DNA from: Geobacillus subterraneus
Lineage (GTDB): Bacteria > Bacillota > Bacilli > Bacillales > Anoxybacillaceae
DNA: 64,000 nucleotides
NCBI RefSeq assembly: GCF_001618685.1
Contig: NZ_CP014342.1
Span: 1,550,001-1,614,000 of the forward strand
Reading direction: 5' to 3'
The notes under the pieces are model-generated. The model was not told the origin of the DNA. It saw nothing but the letters and a program-made list of their open reading frames with translations, and ran no database searches. The number at the start of each line of letters is the position of its first letter. Positions within the stretch are counted from its first letter, which is position 1. Both the position numbers and the translations under genes were made by a program. Below, one piece after another: positions 17,144-25,306 of this stretch.

Positions 17144-18364
17144 ATGTCATTTAGTTACGTATCCCATCTTTATTGCCCGAAATGCGAACATACATATGAT
17201 GTCGATCACGTGCATCAGCTTTGCGAATGCGGTTCGCCGCTTTTGGTCGCCTATGATCTGGAGGCGATGCGCCAAGAAGTGGTGAGGGAAGCGCTCAAGG
17301 AACGCGAACCGAGCTTATGGCGGTATCATGAGCTATTGCCGGTGAAACGCCCTGAACATATCGTCTCTTTAGGGGAAGGAATGACGCCGCTCGTGCCGAT
17401 GCCGCGCCTTGGCCGGAACATCGGCATTGACTCGCTCTATATGAAAGACGAAGGAGTCATTCCGACAGGAACGTTTAAAGCGCGTGGAGCGGCGGTCGGC
17501 GTTTCTAAGGCAAAAGAATTAGGGGTCAAACAGCTTGCCATGCCGACAAACGGCAACGCAGGGGCGGCGTGGTCGCTTTATGCCTCTCGGGCGGGCATTC
17601 GCGCGACGGTGGTCATGCCGGTCGATGCGCCGGAATTGACGCGCAAAGAATGCGCCATCGCAGGAGCGGAATTGTATTTCGTCAACGGTTTGATCAGCGA
17701 TGCCGGGCAAATCGTGGCGAAAGCGATCCGCGAATGCGGCTGGTACGATGCTTCTACATTAAAAGAACCGTACCGGATTGAAGGAAAGAAAACGATGGGG
17801 CTTGAGATCGCCGAGCAGTTCTCCTGGCAGCTTCCGGATGTCATTTTGTACCCGACTGGAGGCGGCGTCGGGCTCATCGGCATTTACAAGGCAATCAAAG
17901 AACTGCAGGCGCTTGGCTGGGTGAGCGGCAAGATGCCGCGTCTTGTCGCCGTGCAAGCCGAGCATTGCGCGCCGATCGTGAAGGCGTGGAACGAGAAAAA
18001 GCGCGAATCGGAGTTTTGGCCGAATTCCCATACGGTGGCGTTTGGCATTAACGTCCCGAAAGCGCTCGGCGATTTCCTTGTGCTTGAGGCGGTGTATGAA
18101 ACGGACGGCTGCGCCATTGCGATCAGCGATAAGGACATTTTGGCGGAACAGCGGGCGGTGGCGAATTTGGAAGGGGCGTTCATTTGTCCGGAAGGGGCGG
18201 CGGCGTTCGCGGCGGCCCGCAAGCTGCGCGGGAGCGGCTGGATTCGCGACGGGGAGACGGTCGTCGTACTCAACACGGGGACGGGATTGAAATACGCCGA
18301 TTTGATTCAAGTCGCCCCGCCGGTGCTCGAGCGGGGGGATGAGCTGCCAAGGAGCGGACGATAA
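17144..18364 (+). CDS. thrC: Threonine synthase
   Basis: PLP enzyme converting O-phosphohomoserine to threonine. 406 residues with an N-terminal zinc-ribbon-like segment (CPKC...CECG in the first ~35 residues) seen in one threonine synthase branch. The PLP lysine is K112 in TGTFKARGAA; the phosphate-binding loop is YPTGGGVGLIG. A TATAAT at 17057-17062 could be its -10 box. The ribosome site is AAAGGGGGAGGG. There are no hom or thrB genes nearby. It is similar to cystathionine synthase-like paralogs, so the role is likely but not certain. Confidence 0.85.
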   Translation: MSFSYVSHLYCPKCEHTYDVDHVHQLCECGSPLLVAYDLEAMRQEVVREALKEREPSLWRYHELLPVKRPEHIVSLGEGMTPLVPMPRLGRNIGIDSLYMKDEGVIPTGTFKARGAAVGVSKAKELGVKQLAMPTNGNAGAAWSLYASRAGIRATVVMPVDAPELTRKECAIAGAELYFVNGLISDAGQIVAKAIRECGWYDASTLKEPYRIEGKKTMGLEIAEQFSWQLPDVILYPTGGGVGLIGIYKAIKELQALGWVSGKMPRLVAVQAEHCAPIVKAWNEKKRESEFWPNSHTVAFGINVPKALGDFLVLEAVYETDGCAIAISDKDILAEQRAVANLEGAFICPEGAAAFAAARKLRGSGWIRDGETVVVLNTGTGLKYADLIQVAPPVLERGDELPRSGR

Positions 18365-18380
18365 CGGAAATATGGCACTG

Positions 18381-18420
18381 AAAAACGAGGGTTCTTGACC
18401 AAAGAGCCCTCGTTTTTGTT
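18381..18420. terminator. Bidirectional terminator between thrC and YuiH-like gene
   Basis: AAAAACGAGGG-TTCTT and AAAGA-CCCTCGTTTTTG form a stem with A/T runs on both sides. Confidence 0.85.
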
Positions 18421-18458
18421 TAGTCCGTTCAGAAAAGCAGTAAGGCGATGCCGAGTGG

Positions 18459-19076
18459 TTACCAAAAGCGGAATCGCGCCGTCGATTCGGCGAACCGTTC
18501 TTCTTTAAACGGATTGGCGGTCATCGAATACCCGCGTTCTTCCCAATAGCCCGGTTCGTCTTCTTTCATAAAGCGGATGCCTGACGCCCATTTCGCTCCT
18601 TTCCATAAGTAAAATGTTGCTGGTGGAATAAAGCGGAGCGGGTAGCCGTGTTTGGGCGAAATGTCTTGCCAATCGTGATGGTTGTCTTTCCACCGATAGA
18701 CAAACAGCGCATCGTCGCTCATTAACGCGTCAAGCGGCAAGTTCGCGGAATAGCCAAACCGGTCGCCGTTTAAGTAGCCGTAAATTTTCACGTACTTCAC
18801 ATCGGGCTCTAATTCGACAAAGCGCAAAAATTCGCGGAAGGCAATGCCTTCAAACGTCGTATCAAATTTCGACCATGTCGTGACGCAATGCATATCGACG
18901 GTGGAAATCGTTTTGGACAGCGCCATCACTTCTTGATAGGAGAAGGAGACCTCCTTTTTGACCTCGCCGAACAATCGAAATTCCCATGTCGCCTCATCAA
19001 ATTTGTACACGTCCCCTTCATGCAAAATCGGCCATTTTTCCGTCTCAAACTGGCCGGGAGGAAGTTGTTTTGTCAT
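18459..19076 (-). CDS. YuiH-like sulfite-oxidase-fold molybdopterin oxidoreductase
   Basis: A 205-residue protein with the single oxidoreductase molybdopterin-binding domain of sulfite-oxidase/MsrP-type enzymes. The molybdenum-ligand cysteine is in TVDMHCVTTWSKFD; other marks are FVELEPDVKYVKI and PLRFIPPATFYLWKGAKW. There is no twin-arginine signal, so it is probably cytoplasmic, as B. subtilis YuiH appears to be. The substrate is unknown. ATG 19076 follows AAAGGAG by 8 bases; the GTG at 19085 overlaps that site. Confidence 0.8.
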   Translation of the reverse strand: MTKQLPPGQFETEKWPILHEGDVYKFDEATWEFRLFGEVKKEVSFSYQEVMALSKTISTVDMHCVTTWSKFDTTFEGIAFREFLRFVELEPDVKYVKIYGYLNGDRFGYSANLPLDALMSDDALFVYRWKDNHHDWQDISPKHGYPLRFIPPATFYLWKGAKWASGIRFMKEDEPGYWEERGYSMTANPFKEERFAESTARFRFW

Positions 19077-19292
19077 GGTGTGCACTCCTTTGGAATGAAT
19101 GTTTTCTTGTATTTAATGATACGAAAGGAAAGGGAGAGGATGCAACGAGAGAAAGGGAAGAAGCGGAACTCGAAACAACATCCCCATGTGATCAAACGAT
19201 CGTTCATTCGCCCGCAAGAATAATTTTTTCCTTTCATGCACACCGTATCCAATAGGACCTTCATCATGGAAAATGGAAGAGATAGGAGCGTG

Positions 19293-20969
19293 ATGCCGAT
19301 GGCCGTACAAAGCGAACGGCGATGGATCCTTTTTGCGCTTGGCGTCATCGCCCTTTATGTGTCCCCGCTGTTTATCCTTGGCGAGAATGCGCACATTCGC
19401 GTTCACGATAATTTGGATTCCAACATCGCCTGGTATAAAGTGCTCGCTGAAAGCGGGCAAATCACCGGGCCGCTTGATGCGAACATTCCGCAAATCGCTA
19501 ACGGCGAATTGTCGAGAAACGCCCTTGGCTCGGAGTTGACCGGCATCGTCTGGCTACATGCTCTGTTTCCCACGATGACCGCCTATGCGCTCAGCCAGAC
19601 GATCACAAGGGTGGTGGCGTTTTTAGGCATGTATTTGTTGTTGAAAACGCATTTCCTGCCTGAGCCGCGGTGGATGGCTGTTCGCATCGGCGTGGCGCTC
19701 GCCTTTGCGCTGACGCTGTTTTGGCCGTCAGGGATGTTAAGCACGCTCGGCATGCCGCTTGCGCTTTGGGCGTTTTTGAACATCCGGAAGGGAGAGCGGT
19801 CGTGGAAAAATTACGCCGTGCTGACGCTTCTTCCGTTTTATTCGAGTTTTGTGCTCGGTTTCTTTTTCTTTCTTGCCGCTATGGGCGCGCTTTGGCTTTT
19901 GGATGTGCTGCGCGGAAAGGGGTGGAACATCCATTTTTTCCTTTCCATCGCGTATATGACGCTGCTTTATTTGCTGGTCGAGTACCGGCTTGCGTACTCA
20001 TTTTTATGGGAGGATGAGCCGACGAGCCGGGATGAGTACTTCCACGCGCGCCTGACGTTTTGGCATTGTGTCCGTTTAACATGGAAAAACTTTCTTCTCG
20101 GCCATCATCACGTCATGACCGAGCACACGTTTTTTATTTTACCGGTCTGGTTCATCGCGTTGTTCCTCATTTACGCTAACCAACGATGGAAAGAGGAACG
20201 GGTGTTTCTTTTCTTGTTTGGGCTGAATTTCGCGCTGTCGGCATGGTACGCCTTTTGGTTTTATAAAGGGTGGCTGCCGCTGACCGAGCGATTTCATTTT
20301 TTAGATACGTTTAACTTCGCCCGCTTCCATTTTTTGCGTCCGCTCATCATTTATGTGCAGTTTGCGCTGGCGTTGAAAATCATGTGGCAATCGAGCGAAA
20401 AGGGGAAAACGTGGGCGAAACGGTTGTTAGCGGCGCAAATCATTCTTGTGTTTTTGATTAACGAGGAACTCGTCTTCCGTTATGAACCGACGGTGAAACA
20501 ATTTTATGCGGAAGAACAGTTTCAACAAATCAAACAATACATCGGGCTTCCCGTATCCGAGTACCGCGTCGTCAGCATCGGCCTTCATCCGGCCATCGCC
20601 CAATACAACGGGTTTTACACGCTTGATACGTACAACAACTTTTACCCGTTGTCATACAAATACGAGTTCCGCAAAATCATTGAACGTGAACTGGCGAAAA
20701 GTAAAACGATCCGCACGTATTTTGATGAGTGGGGCGGGCGCTGCTACATCTTTACGTCAGAACTCGGGAAACGGTATATGTTTACAAAACAGTCGAAAAA
20801 ACGGCTGAAAAACTTGCAGTTAAATACGAGGCAGTTAAAAAAAATGGGCGGTCGCTATCTTTTCTCGGCTGTTCCGATTGACAATGCGGCTGAAAACAGG
20901 CTTGTACTCGAAAAAGTATTCACTTCCGATGAATCGGCATGGACGATTTATTTGTATAAAGTACAATAG
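19293..20969 (+). CDS. Large membrane protein, DUF6044 (YkoS-like)
   Basis: A 558-residue protein with around ten hydrophobic segments in the first ~400 residues and a soluble C-terminal domain. Early motifs (YVSPLFILGENAHIRVHDNL, DSN) and overall layout resemble the DUF6044 family that includes B. subtilis YkoS, and more distantly polytopic glycosyltransferase-C proteins; the function is unknown. The ATG at 19293 (AGGAG upstream) is preferred to 19266. It faces the YjdF-like gene across a short intergenic gap. Confidence 0.7.
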   Translation: MPMAVQSERRWILFALGVIALYVSPLFILGENAHIRVHDNLDSNIAWYKVLAESGQITGPLDANIPQIANGELSRNALGSELTGIVWLHALFPTMTAYALSQTITRVVAFLGMYLLLKTHFLPEPRWMAVRIGVALAFALTLFWPSGMLSTLGMPLALWAFLNIRKGERSWKNYAVLTLLPFYSSFVLGFFFFLAAMGALWLLDVLRGKGWNIHFFLSIAYMTLLYLLVEYRLAYSFLWEDEPTSRDEYFHARLTFWHCVRLTWKNFLLGHHHVMTEHTFFILPVWFIALFLIYANQRWKEERVFLFLFGLNFALSAWYAFWFYKGWLPLTERFHFLDTFNFARFHFLRPLIIYVQFALALKIMWQSSEKGKTWAKRLLAAQIILVFLINEELVFRYEPTVKQFYAEEQFQQIKQYIGLPVSEYRVVSIGLHPAIAQYNGFYTLDTYNNFYPLSYKYEFRKIIERELAKSKTIRTYFDEWGGRCYIFTSELGKRYMFTKQSKKRLKNLQLNTRQLKKMGGRYLFSAVPIDNAAENRLVLEKVFTSDESAWTIYLYKVQ

Positions 20970-21027
20970 AAAGAAAACAAAACACAGCGGCTTCCTATTG
21001 GAAGCGGGAGCCGCTGTGTTACGGAGC

Positions 21028-21661
21028 TTAGCCGCGAGGTTGATCGAGCCGTGCAAGCTGCCTGTCGTGCCACCTTGAGAGCAGCCATAGGGCAATCAGC
21101 GTCCCGATCAATGTACATAACATATCCCATTGCGTGTCCCAAATATCGCCTTGCGTGCCCAAAAAAGTCTTTTGATGCCTTTCCTCCTTTGGAGATCATG
21201 GACACGAGCCATTCGATGATCTCATACAGGGCGGCGATGGCGAGCGACATGCTTGTGATGATCGTGAAAAGCCAAGCGCCGCGCGGCAACGGTGTTTTCC
21301 TCAGTAAAATTTCCCGGAGGACGATCGCAAATGTCCCTTTGAGGAAATGACCAAACCGGTCGTAATGGTTGCGTTCGAAATGGAACGCCTCTTTGATCCA
21401 GTTGAAAAAGGGAACTTTGGAGTAAATGTAATGGCCGCCGATCAACATGATGATCGCCAACATGGCGACGATGACATACGACATCGTTGTCAGCCGAAAG
21501 CGTTGGTAAAGGGCGGTCACGATCACAAGCCCAATGAGCGCCGGAGTGACCTCGAGCGCCCATACCGCATAACTGGTCGGGCGAATGGCCGACCAGACGA
21601 ACACGGCGGCGACAATCAGCAATAACAATCCATGAACGCGGGTTTGTCTTGCCTGCTCCAC
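21028..21661 (-). pseudogene. YjdF-like (DUF2238) membrane protein, frameshifted in a homopolymer
   Basis: Starts at GTG 21661 after AAGGAGG and reads VEQARQTRVHGLLLLIVAAV and about five further membrane helices, including the FERNHYDRFGHF and ALYEIIEWL motifs of the DUF2238 family. At the run of six A bases (plus strand 21161-21166) the frame is lost after GGKASKDF; removing one base restores a natural end (LGTQGDIWDTQWDML...LDQPRG) stopping at 21028, giving 210 residues. Either a true frameshift, a sequencing error or polymerase slippage at the run. The late residues, containing the conserved GDIWDTQWDM, are otherwise replaced. Confidence 0.85.
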
Positions 21662-22010
21662 TTGTTTTCCTCCTTGGAACAGCGAGATTTGTCTATGGTC
21701 ATTATTCGGAAAAACACGGATTTTATACAAATCATTTTTCGAGAGTCGGTGATTGAAGGGAGAACGCCGCTTCATGGCACTATTTCTCAAATAGAAAAAC
21801 CTTGCAGCATCAGTTCTTCCTTTCACACGTTCGCTCATCGATCAAGAGAAACAGTTGGTTTTCACCGGCCTTTTCGAGCGCCTGATGAAAACGGCGGAGT
21901 TTTCAAACGGTGATCAGGACTAGAAAGAAAGGGAGAAGAGGCCAGCGAGGTAAGACAGGAGGTTCGGGTAGGGAAACATTCCTAATTTTCGACGAGAACA
22001 CGAATGTATA

Positions 22011-22039
22011 TTCGCATTTGCTTCATTCAATGGTATAAT
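22011..22039 (+). promoter_or_regulatory. Promoter of the type I toxin mRNA
   Basis: TTCGCA, 17-base spacer, perfect TATAAT. Transcription would start near 22046, giving an untranslated leader of about 60 bases before the toxin ORF. Confidence 0.65.
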
Positions 22040-22104
22040 GAAACATGCACAGCTATATGCAGGGTGGGCAGTGGCCACTCCCCGAATGAAAGGGGGTGGT
22101 GCTG

Positions 22105-22194
22105 ATGGTGACGATTGCCGATGCGCTGACGCTCATGATTGCGTTTGCGTCGCTCGTCGTTGCGGTGATCGCCGTCGCAAAAGACAAAAAGTAA
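22105..22194 (+). CDS. Holin-like type I toxin peptide, 29 residues
   Basis: Short hydrophobic peptide beginning MVTIADALTLMIAFASLVVA, followed by IAVAKDKK. One membrane helix with a charged C-terminus is the signature of the putative holin-like toxin family (TxpA/BsrG-type peptides of Bacillaceae), which damage the membrane. AAAGGGGGTGG precedes the ATG. The mRNA 5' segment GCAGGGTGGG (near 22059) is complementary to CCCACCCTGC just after the stop, the kind of long-range pairing that hides type I toxin messages. An antisense RNA overlaps its 3' end. Confidence 0.75.
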   Translation: MVTIADALTLMIAFASLVVAVIAVAKDKK

Positions 22195-22323
22195 CCCACC
22201 CTGCTAGGCCGAGGCGAGGGTAGGTTACGATGCCCGAGGCTTGGGCCACTGCGCTTCTTGCAGCGGCTGTGCATGCAGGGCATTGGTGGCCGCCAGTGCC
22301 CTGCTTTATTGTACGTTTCCGTT
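22183..22323 (-). ncRNA. Candidate antitoxin antisense RNA (RatA/SR4-like arrangement)
   Basis: The minus strand has its own promoter (TTGTCA, 18 bases, TATAAT at 22359-22330) and its own terminator: AACCTACCCT and AGGGTGGGTT pair (one G-U) and are followed by ACTTTTTGTCTTTT near 22183. The predicted RNA of about 140 bases overlaps the toxin stop codon and 3' untranslated region, as in txpA/ratA and bsrG/SR4. The exact ends are inferred. Confidence 0.65.
22277..22306 (+). terminator. Terminator of the toxin mRNA
   Basis: AGGGCATTGG / CCAGTGCCCT, a ten-pair stem with one wobble, followed by GCTTTATT. It lies within the region covered by the antisense RNA. Confidence 0.65.
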
Positions 22324-22329
22324 TCTTTT

Positions 22330-22359
22330 ATTATACGCGTACAAAGTAGGTGATGACAA
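22330..22359 (-). promoter_or_regulatory. Promoter of the antitoxin RNA
   Basis: Read on the minus strand: TTGTCA (22359-22354), 18-base spacer, TATAAT (22335-22330). The minus strand holds no protein gene directly downstream. Confidence 0.65.
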
Positions 22360-22488
22360 GAACTTTCCAAAAAGAGACGGCGAATATCGAAAAGAGGAAA
22401 AATGGTGTTGACTCTTTCGATTTTTTATAGTAAATTTCATATTGTCGTTCTGATGCTCAAAGCATGAAAGAAAAAAGAGCAAAAAAGC

Positions 22489-22516
22489 TTGACAAATATT
22501 TTGATTGGTTTATAAT
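22489..22516 (+). promoter_or_regulatory. Promoter of the 5S rRNA-tRNA operon
   Basis: Perfect TTGACA and TATAAT with a 16-base spacer, about 17 bases before the 5S gene: a strong housekeeping promoter driving a unit without 16S or 23S. Confidence 0.8.
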
Positions 22517-22533
22517 AAATATCGTCGCCATTG

Positions 22534-22650
22534 CCTAGTGGTGATAGCGGAGAGGAAACACTCGTTCCCATCCCGAACACGGAAGTTAAGCTCTCCAGCG
22601 CCGATGGTAGTTGGGGCCAGCGCCCCTGCAAGAGTAGGTCGCTGCTAGGC
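22534..22650 (+). rRNA. rrf: 5S ribosomal RNA
   Basis: 117 bases beginning CCTAGTGGTGATAGCGGAG and ending CGCTGCTAGGC, with complementary ends (CCTAG...CTAGG) and the typical CCCGAACACGGAAGTTAAGC loop. No 16S or 23S lies upstream: the sequence goes straight from a promoter into the 5S gene, then into tRNAs. Confidence 0.95.
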
Positions 22651-22659
22651 ATAGAAGAT

Positions 22660-22734
22660 GGAGTATTAGCTCAGCGGGAGAGCACCACGTTGACAGCGTG
22701 GGGGTCACTGGTTCGATCCCAGTATACTCCACCA
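22660..22734 (+). tRNA. tRNA-Val (GAC)
   Basis: Acceptor GGAGTAT pairs with ATACTCC, anticodon loop TTGACAG gives GAC, T-loop GTTCGATCC. The 3' CCA is encoded. Confidence 0.95.
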
Positions 22735-22738
22735 TGAT

Positions 22739-22810
22739 GGGGCGTTAGTTCAGGGGGAGAACGCTTCGCTGGCAGCGAAGAGGTCAGGGGTTCAAATCCC
22801 CTACGCTCCA
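22739..22810 (+). tRNA. tRNA-Ala (GGC)
   Basis: Acceptor GGGGCGT pairs with ACGCTCC, anticodon stem CTTCG/CGAAG with loop CTGGCAG, giving GGC. CCA is not encoded. Confidence 0.93.
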
Positions 22811-22818
22811 TTGATCAT

Positions 22819-22901
<83 letters not shown>

Positions 22902-22918
22902 TCGCTCCAAACAGTTAC

Positions 22919-23011
22919 GGAGGAGTACCCAAGTCTGGCTGAAGGGGTCGGTTTCGAAAACCGATAGGGGTGTCACAGCCCGCGGGGGTTCGAATCCCTC
23001 CTCCTCCGCCA
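22919..23011 (+). tRNA. tRNA-Ser (CGA)
   Basis: Acceptor GGAGGAG pairs with CTCCTCC, anticodon loop TTCGAAA gives CGA, long variable arm, encoded CCA. Confidence 0.94.
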
Positions 23012-23029
23012 TATAAAGTCGGAATTTCA

Positions 23030-23350
23030 TATTATGCCGACTTAGCTCAATTGGTAGAGACGAGCATCCGCTTCATCGAATCAGCTGCGAGTTGCCTCGA
23101 CGCATCCATCTTCCATGGAATAAGCGAGTAGAGGAAGAGGCACAGAGCTCAATAGCGAGCCAGTTTCCTGATCTGTATTATGCCGACTTAGCTCAATTGG
23201 TAGAGACGAGCATCCGCTTCATCGAATCAGCTGCGAGTTGCCTCGACGCATCCATCTTCCATGAATAAGCGAGTAGAGGAAGAGGCACAGAGCTCAATAG
23301 CGAGCCAGTTTCCTGATCTGTATTATGCCGACTTAGCTCAATTGGTAGAG
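23030..23350 (+). repeat. Tandem ~145-bp repeat carrying tRNA-Thr 5' fragments
   Basis: Two nearly identical units (23030-23175, 146 bp; 23176-23320, 145 bp; one base differs) each begin TATTATGCCGACTTAGCTC and carry the first ~25 bases of tRNA-Thr (through GGTAGAG, starting at 23036 and 23182), followed by ~115 bp unrelated to a tRNA. The beginning of a third unit (23321-23350) is the 5' part of the intact tRNA-Thr. The fragments cannot fold into a tRNA. The origin is unknown; it looks like a duplication anchored in the tRNA. Confidence 0.85.
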
Positions 23351-23399
23351 CAACTGAATCGTAATCAGTAGGTTGCGGGTTCAAGTCCTGCAGTCGGCA
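23327..23399 (+). tRNA. tRNA-Thr (CGT)
   Basis: Acceptor GCCGACT pairs with AGTCGGC, anticodon stem ACTGA/TCAGT with loop ATCGTAA, giving CGT. Two truncated 5' copies precede it in a tandem repeat. Confidence 0.94.
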
Positions 23400-23410
23400 T
23401 CATTGATCAC

Positions 23411-23492
23411 GGAGGGGTAGCGAAGTGGCTAAACGCGGCGGACTGTAAATCCGCTCCCTTTGGGTTCGGCGGTTCGAATCCGTCCCCCTCCA
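23411..23492 (+). tRNA. tRNA-Tyr (GTA)
   Basis: Acceptor GGAGGGG pairs with CCCCTCC, anticodon stem GCGGA/TCCGC with loop CTGTAAA, long variable arm as in bacterial tRNA-Tyr. Confidence 0.94.
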
Positions 23493-23512
23493 TTTGTTTA
23501 TTTCCTATAAGC

Positions 23513-23586
23513 GGGCCTATAGCTCAGCTGGTCAGAGCGCACGCCTGATAAGCGTGAGGTCGGTGGTTCAAGTCCACTTAGGCCCA
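23513..23586 (+). tRNA. tRNA-Ile (GAT)
   Basis: Acceptor GGGCCTA pairs with TAGGCCC, anticodon stem CACGC/GCGTG with loop CTGATAA, giving GAT. Last gene of the tRNA operon. Confidence 0.95.
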
Positions 23587-23599
23587 TCTCTTATGTTGG

Positions 23600-23627
23600 A
23601 CGGCAAGAGTCATTCTTGCCGTTTTTG
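23600..23627 (+). terminator. Terminator of the 5S-tRNA operon
   Basis: ACGGCAAGA / TCTTGCCGT stem, then TTTTTG, 13 bases after tRNA-Ile. Confidence 0.9.
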
Positions 23628-23846
23628 TATGATGGCTGACGGTGCAATGTGCTCCGTTTCTCATCCTGAACTGAGAAGTTCTTCGTTTCCACATGTGAGT
23701 AGCCGGCTTTCATTTTGTAGTAACAAGACATCGTTCATGCCTGCTATCCGGCGACGTAAGGGGGCTGACCCAAAAGGTCGTCTACCTTTAAGATAGGAAC
23801 AACATATAGTGTGGCAGAAACAGTCAGTACGTATATATAGCGGTGA
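23628..23846. other. Gene-free gap with half of a broken hairpin
   Basis: No gene was seen. GGGGCTGACCCAAAAGGT near 23760 looks like the left arm of a large hairpin of the type found elsewhere in the window, with only ACCTTT of the right arm left, suggesting a deletion. Confidence 0.4.
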
Positions 23847-23886
23847 AAGAGGGTGTCCCGAAAGGATCGGGACACCCTCTTTTCTT
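23847..23886. terminator. Strong bidirectional terminator
   Basis: GAGGGTGTCCCG / CGGGACACCCTC stem with a seven-base loop, AAA on one side and TTTTC on the other, downstream of the minus-strand MBL gene. Confidence 0.8.
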
Positions 23887-23939
23887 GTTTGAACATCATT
23901 GCAAAGGTTGCCTTTGACATGGAACGGTCGTTCGGTTGC

Positions 23940-24788
23940 CTACTGGACATACTTCCCATAGTCCGGGACAGCGATGCGGTCAAAATCACGGGCGAGTTTT
24001 GTCAGTCCTTCGCGCAGCTCTTCGCCGGAGACAGGGGCGCCGTGCCCGGTGATGGCAACTGACGGAAGGAGCGCCGCTAACTTGCGCACTGACTCGCGGG
24101 CAGCGTCCCAATCGATGGTATAATAGCGCGGCGGGCCGCTAATCTCTGTTTGCTGGATCAATACTTTATACAGCGAGTCTTGACGGACGGTGACGAACGC
24201 GTCGCCGGCGATTAAGGCGGCATCGCGCGGCCGGAATAAGGAAATATGGCCTGGGGTGTGTCCCGGTGTGTGGATCCAGCGGAACTCCGGCAAGTGCGGG
24301 ACGGTGCCGTCCGCAGGGAGCGGCTGGACGCGGTTGCCTAACTGAATCGGCTCGTTCGGAAAAAACGGTGAGATTTTGGCGATGAAGCCACCCTCGACGG
24401 AAGCGTCCGGCTCAGGGTAGCGGACTTTCCCAGTCAAATACGGGAGTTCGGCCGAGTGGGCATACACCGGGACGTTCCAATGTTCTACGAGCTCGACAAT
24501 CGCCCCGACGTGGTCAAAATGGCCGTGGGTTAAAATAATGGCTTGCGGACGGCTGCCTTCTCCAAACCGTTGTTCCACAACAGAAATAATGTCATCCGCC
24601 GATCCCGGCATGCCAGCGTCGATCAAGACGAACGCGCGGTCGTCCGGGCGGCCGACAAGACAAATGTTCACGATTTGGATCGTATGGCAGTACAAATCGG
24701 GAAGCACGCTGACGCCGACACCGCTTGCTGCCGATGTCGCGGGAATGAAACGGTAGTCTTCTCCATAGTGCAGCTGTTCATCAGTCAT
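23940..24788 (-). CDS. MBL-fold metallohydrolase
   Basis: A 282-residue metallo-beta-lactamase-fold hydrolase. Zinc motifs: THGHFDHVG, HTPGHTPGHIS, the bridging Asp in AGDAF, and the late His in VAITGHGAP. This set fits the glyoxalase II-like/YflN-type group; the substrate is unknown. ATG 24788 follows GGAGGGG; an upstream extension to 24842 lacks a signal. Monocistronic between two terminator-bounded regions. Confidence 0.85.
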   Translation of the reverse strand: MTDEQLHYGEDYRFIPATSAASGVGVSVLPDLYCHTIQIVNICLVGRPDDRAFVLIDAGMPGSADDIISVVEQRFGEGSRPQAIILTHGHFDHVGAIVELVEHWNVPVYAHSAELPYLTGKVRYPEPDASVEGGFIAKISPFFPNEPIQLGNRVQPLPADGTVPHLPEFRWIHTPGHTPGHISLFRPRDAALIAGDAFVTVRQDSLYKVLIQQTEISGPPRYYTIDWDAARESVRKLAALLPSVAITGHGAPVSGEELREGLTKLARDFDRIAVPDYGKYVQ

Positions 24789-24955
24789 CGAGATCCCCTC
24801 CTGCGAATGATCGTCCAACGATAGCATGCCGCACCATGGCATGACGTATACAAAACAGTGCCAGATCCATCAAGGAAATCCACTGTCTAACTCGACAAGG
24901 ATCACCAAAGAATGGTACGATAGGGAAAAACGAATGGATAAAGGAGGCAAAGCGG

Positions 24956-25255
24956 ATGAGCATTTTGAAAAAGGGGTTGGCGTTTGGGCTTGGACTAGCC
25001 ATTGCCAGTAAAGAACAAGCGGAAAAATTGATCGATGAGTTGGTCAAAAAAGGAGAGCTGTCGCTCGATGAATCGAAAGAAGTGATCGACCAATGGAAGC
25101 AGCAAACCGAAGCGCGGAAAGCGGAAGTGCAGCGGCTTGTGCGTGAGCAAATCAAACAAGTGATTGACAAGCTTGATTTAGCGACGAAGGAAGATGTGCG
25201 GCAGCTCGAGGAACGGATCCGCCGCCTCGAAGAAAAGGAACAAAGCGGGCAGTAA
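24956..25255 (+). CDS. Phasin-family-like coiled-coil protein
   Basis: A 99-residue, mostly helical protein: a short glycine-rich hydrophobic N-terminus (KKGLAFGLGLAIASKEQAEK) followed by a heptad-like coiled coil to the end (KEDVRQLEERIRRLEEKE). This is the pattern of small phasin-related proteins (PHA granule surface family). In many Bacillaceae such a gene stands just before a UbiB/AarF kinase, as here (51-base gap), so a linked role is likely. AAAGGAGG precedes the ATG. Confidence 0.65.
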   Translation: MSILKKGLAFGLGLAIASKEQAEKLIDELVKKGELSLDESKEVIDQWKQQTEARKAEVQRLVREQIKQVIDKLDLATKEDVRQLEERIRRLEEKEQSGQ

Positions 25256-25306
25256 ACTGTTACCGGCTGTCCGCTTGCTTTTGGCCGTTGTAAGGGAGAT
25301 GGTCGG

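Noticed and set aside
23193-23384. Minus-strand 63-codon ORF over the tRNA repeats
   Set aside because: It reads through tRNA sequence and duplicated DNA and has no start signal.
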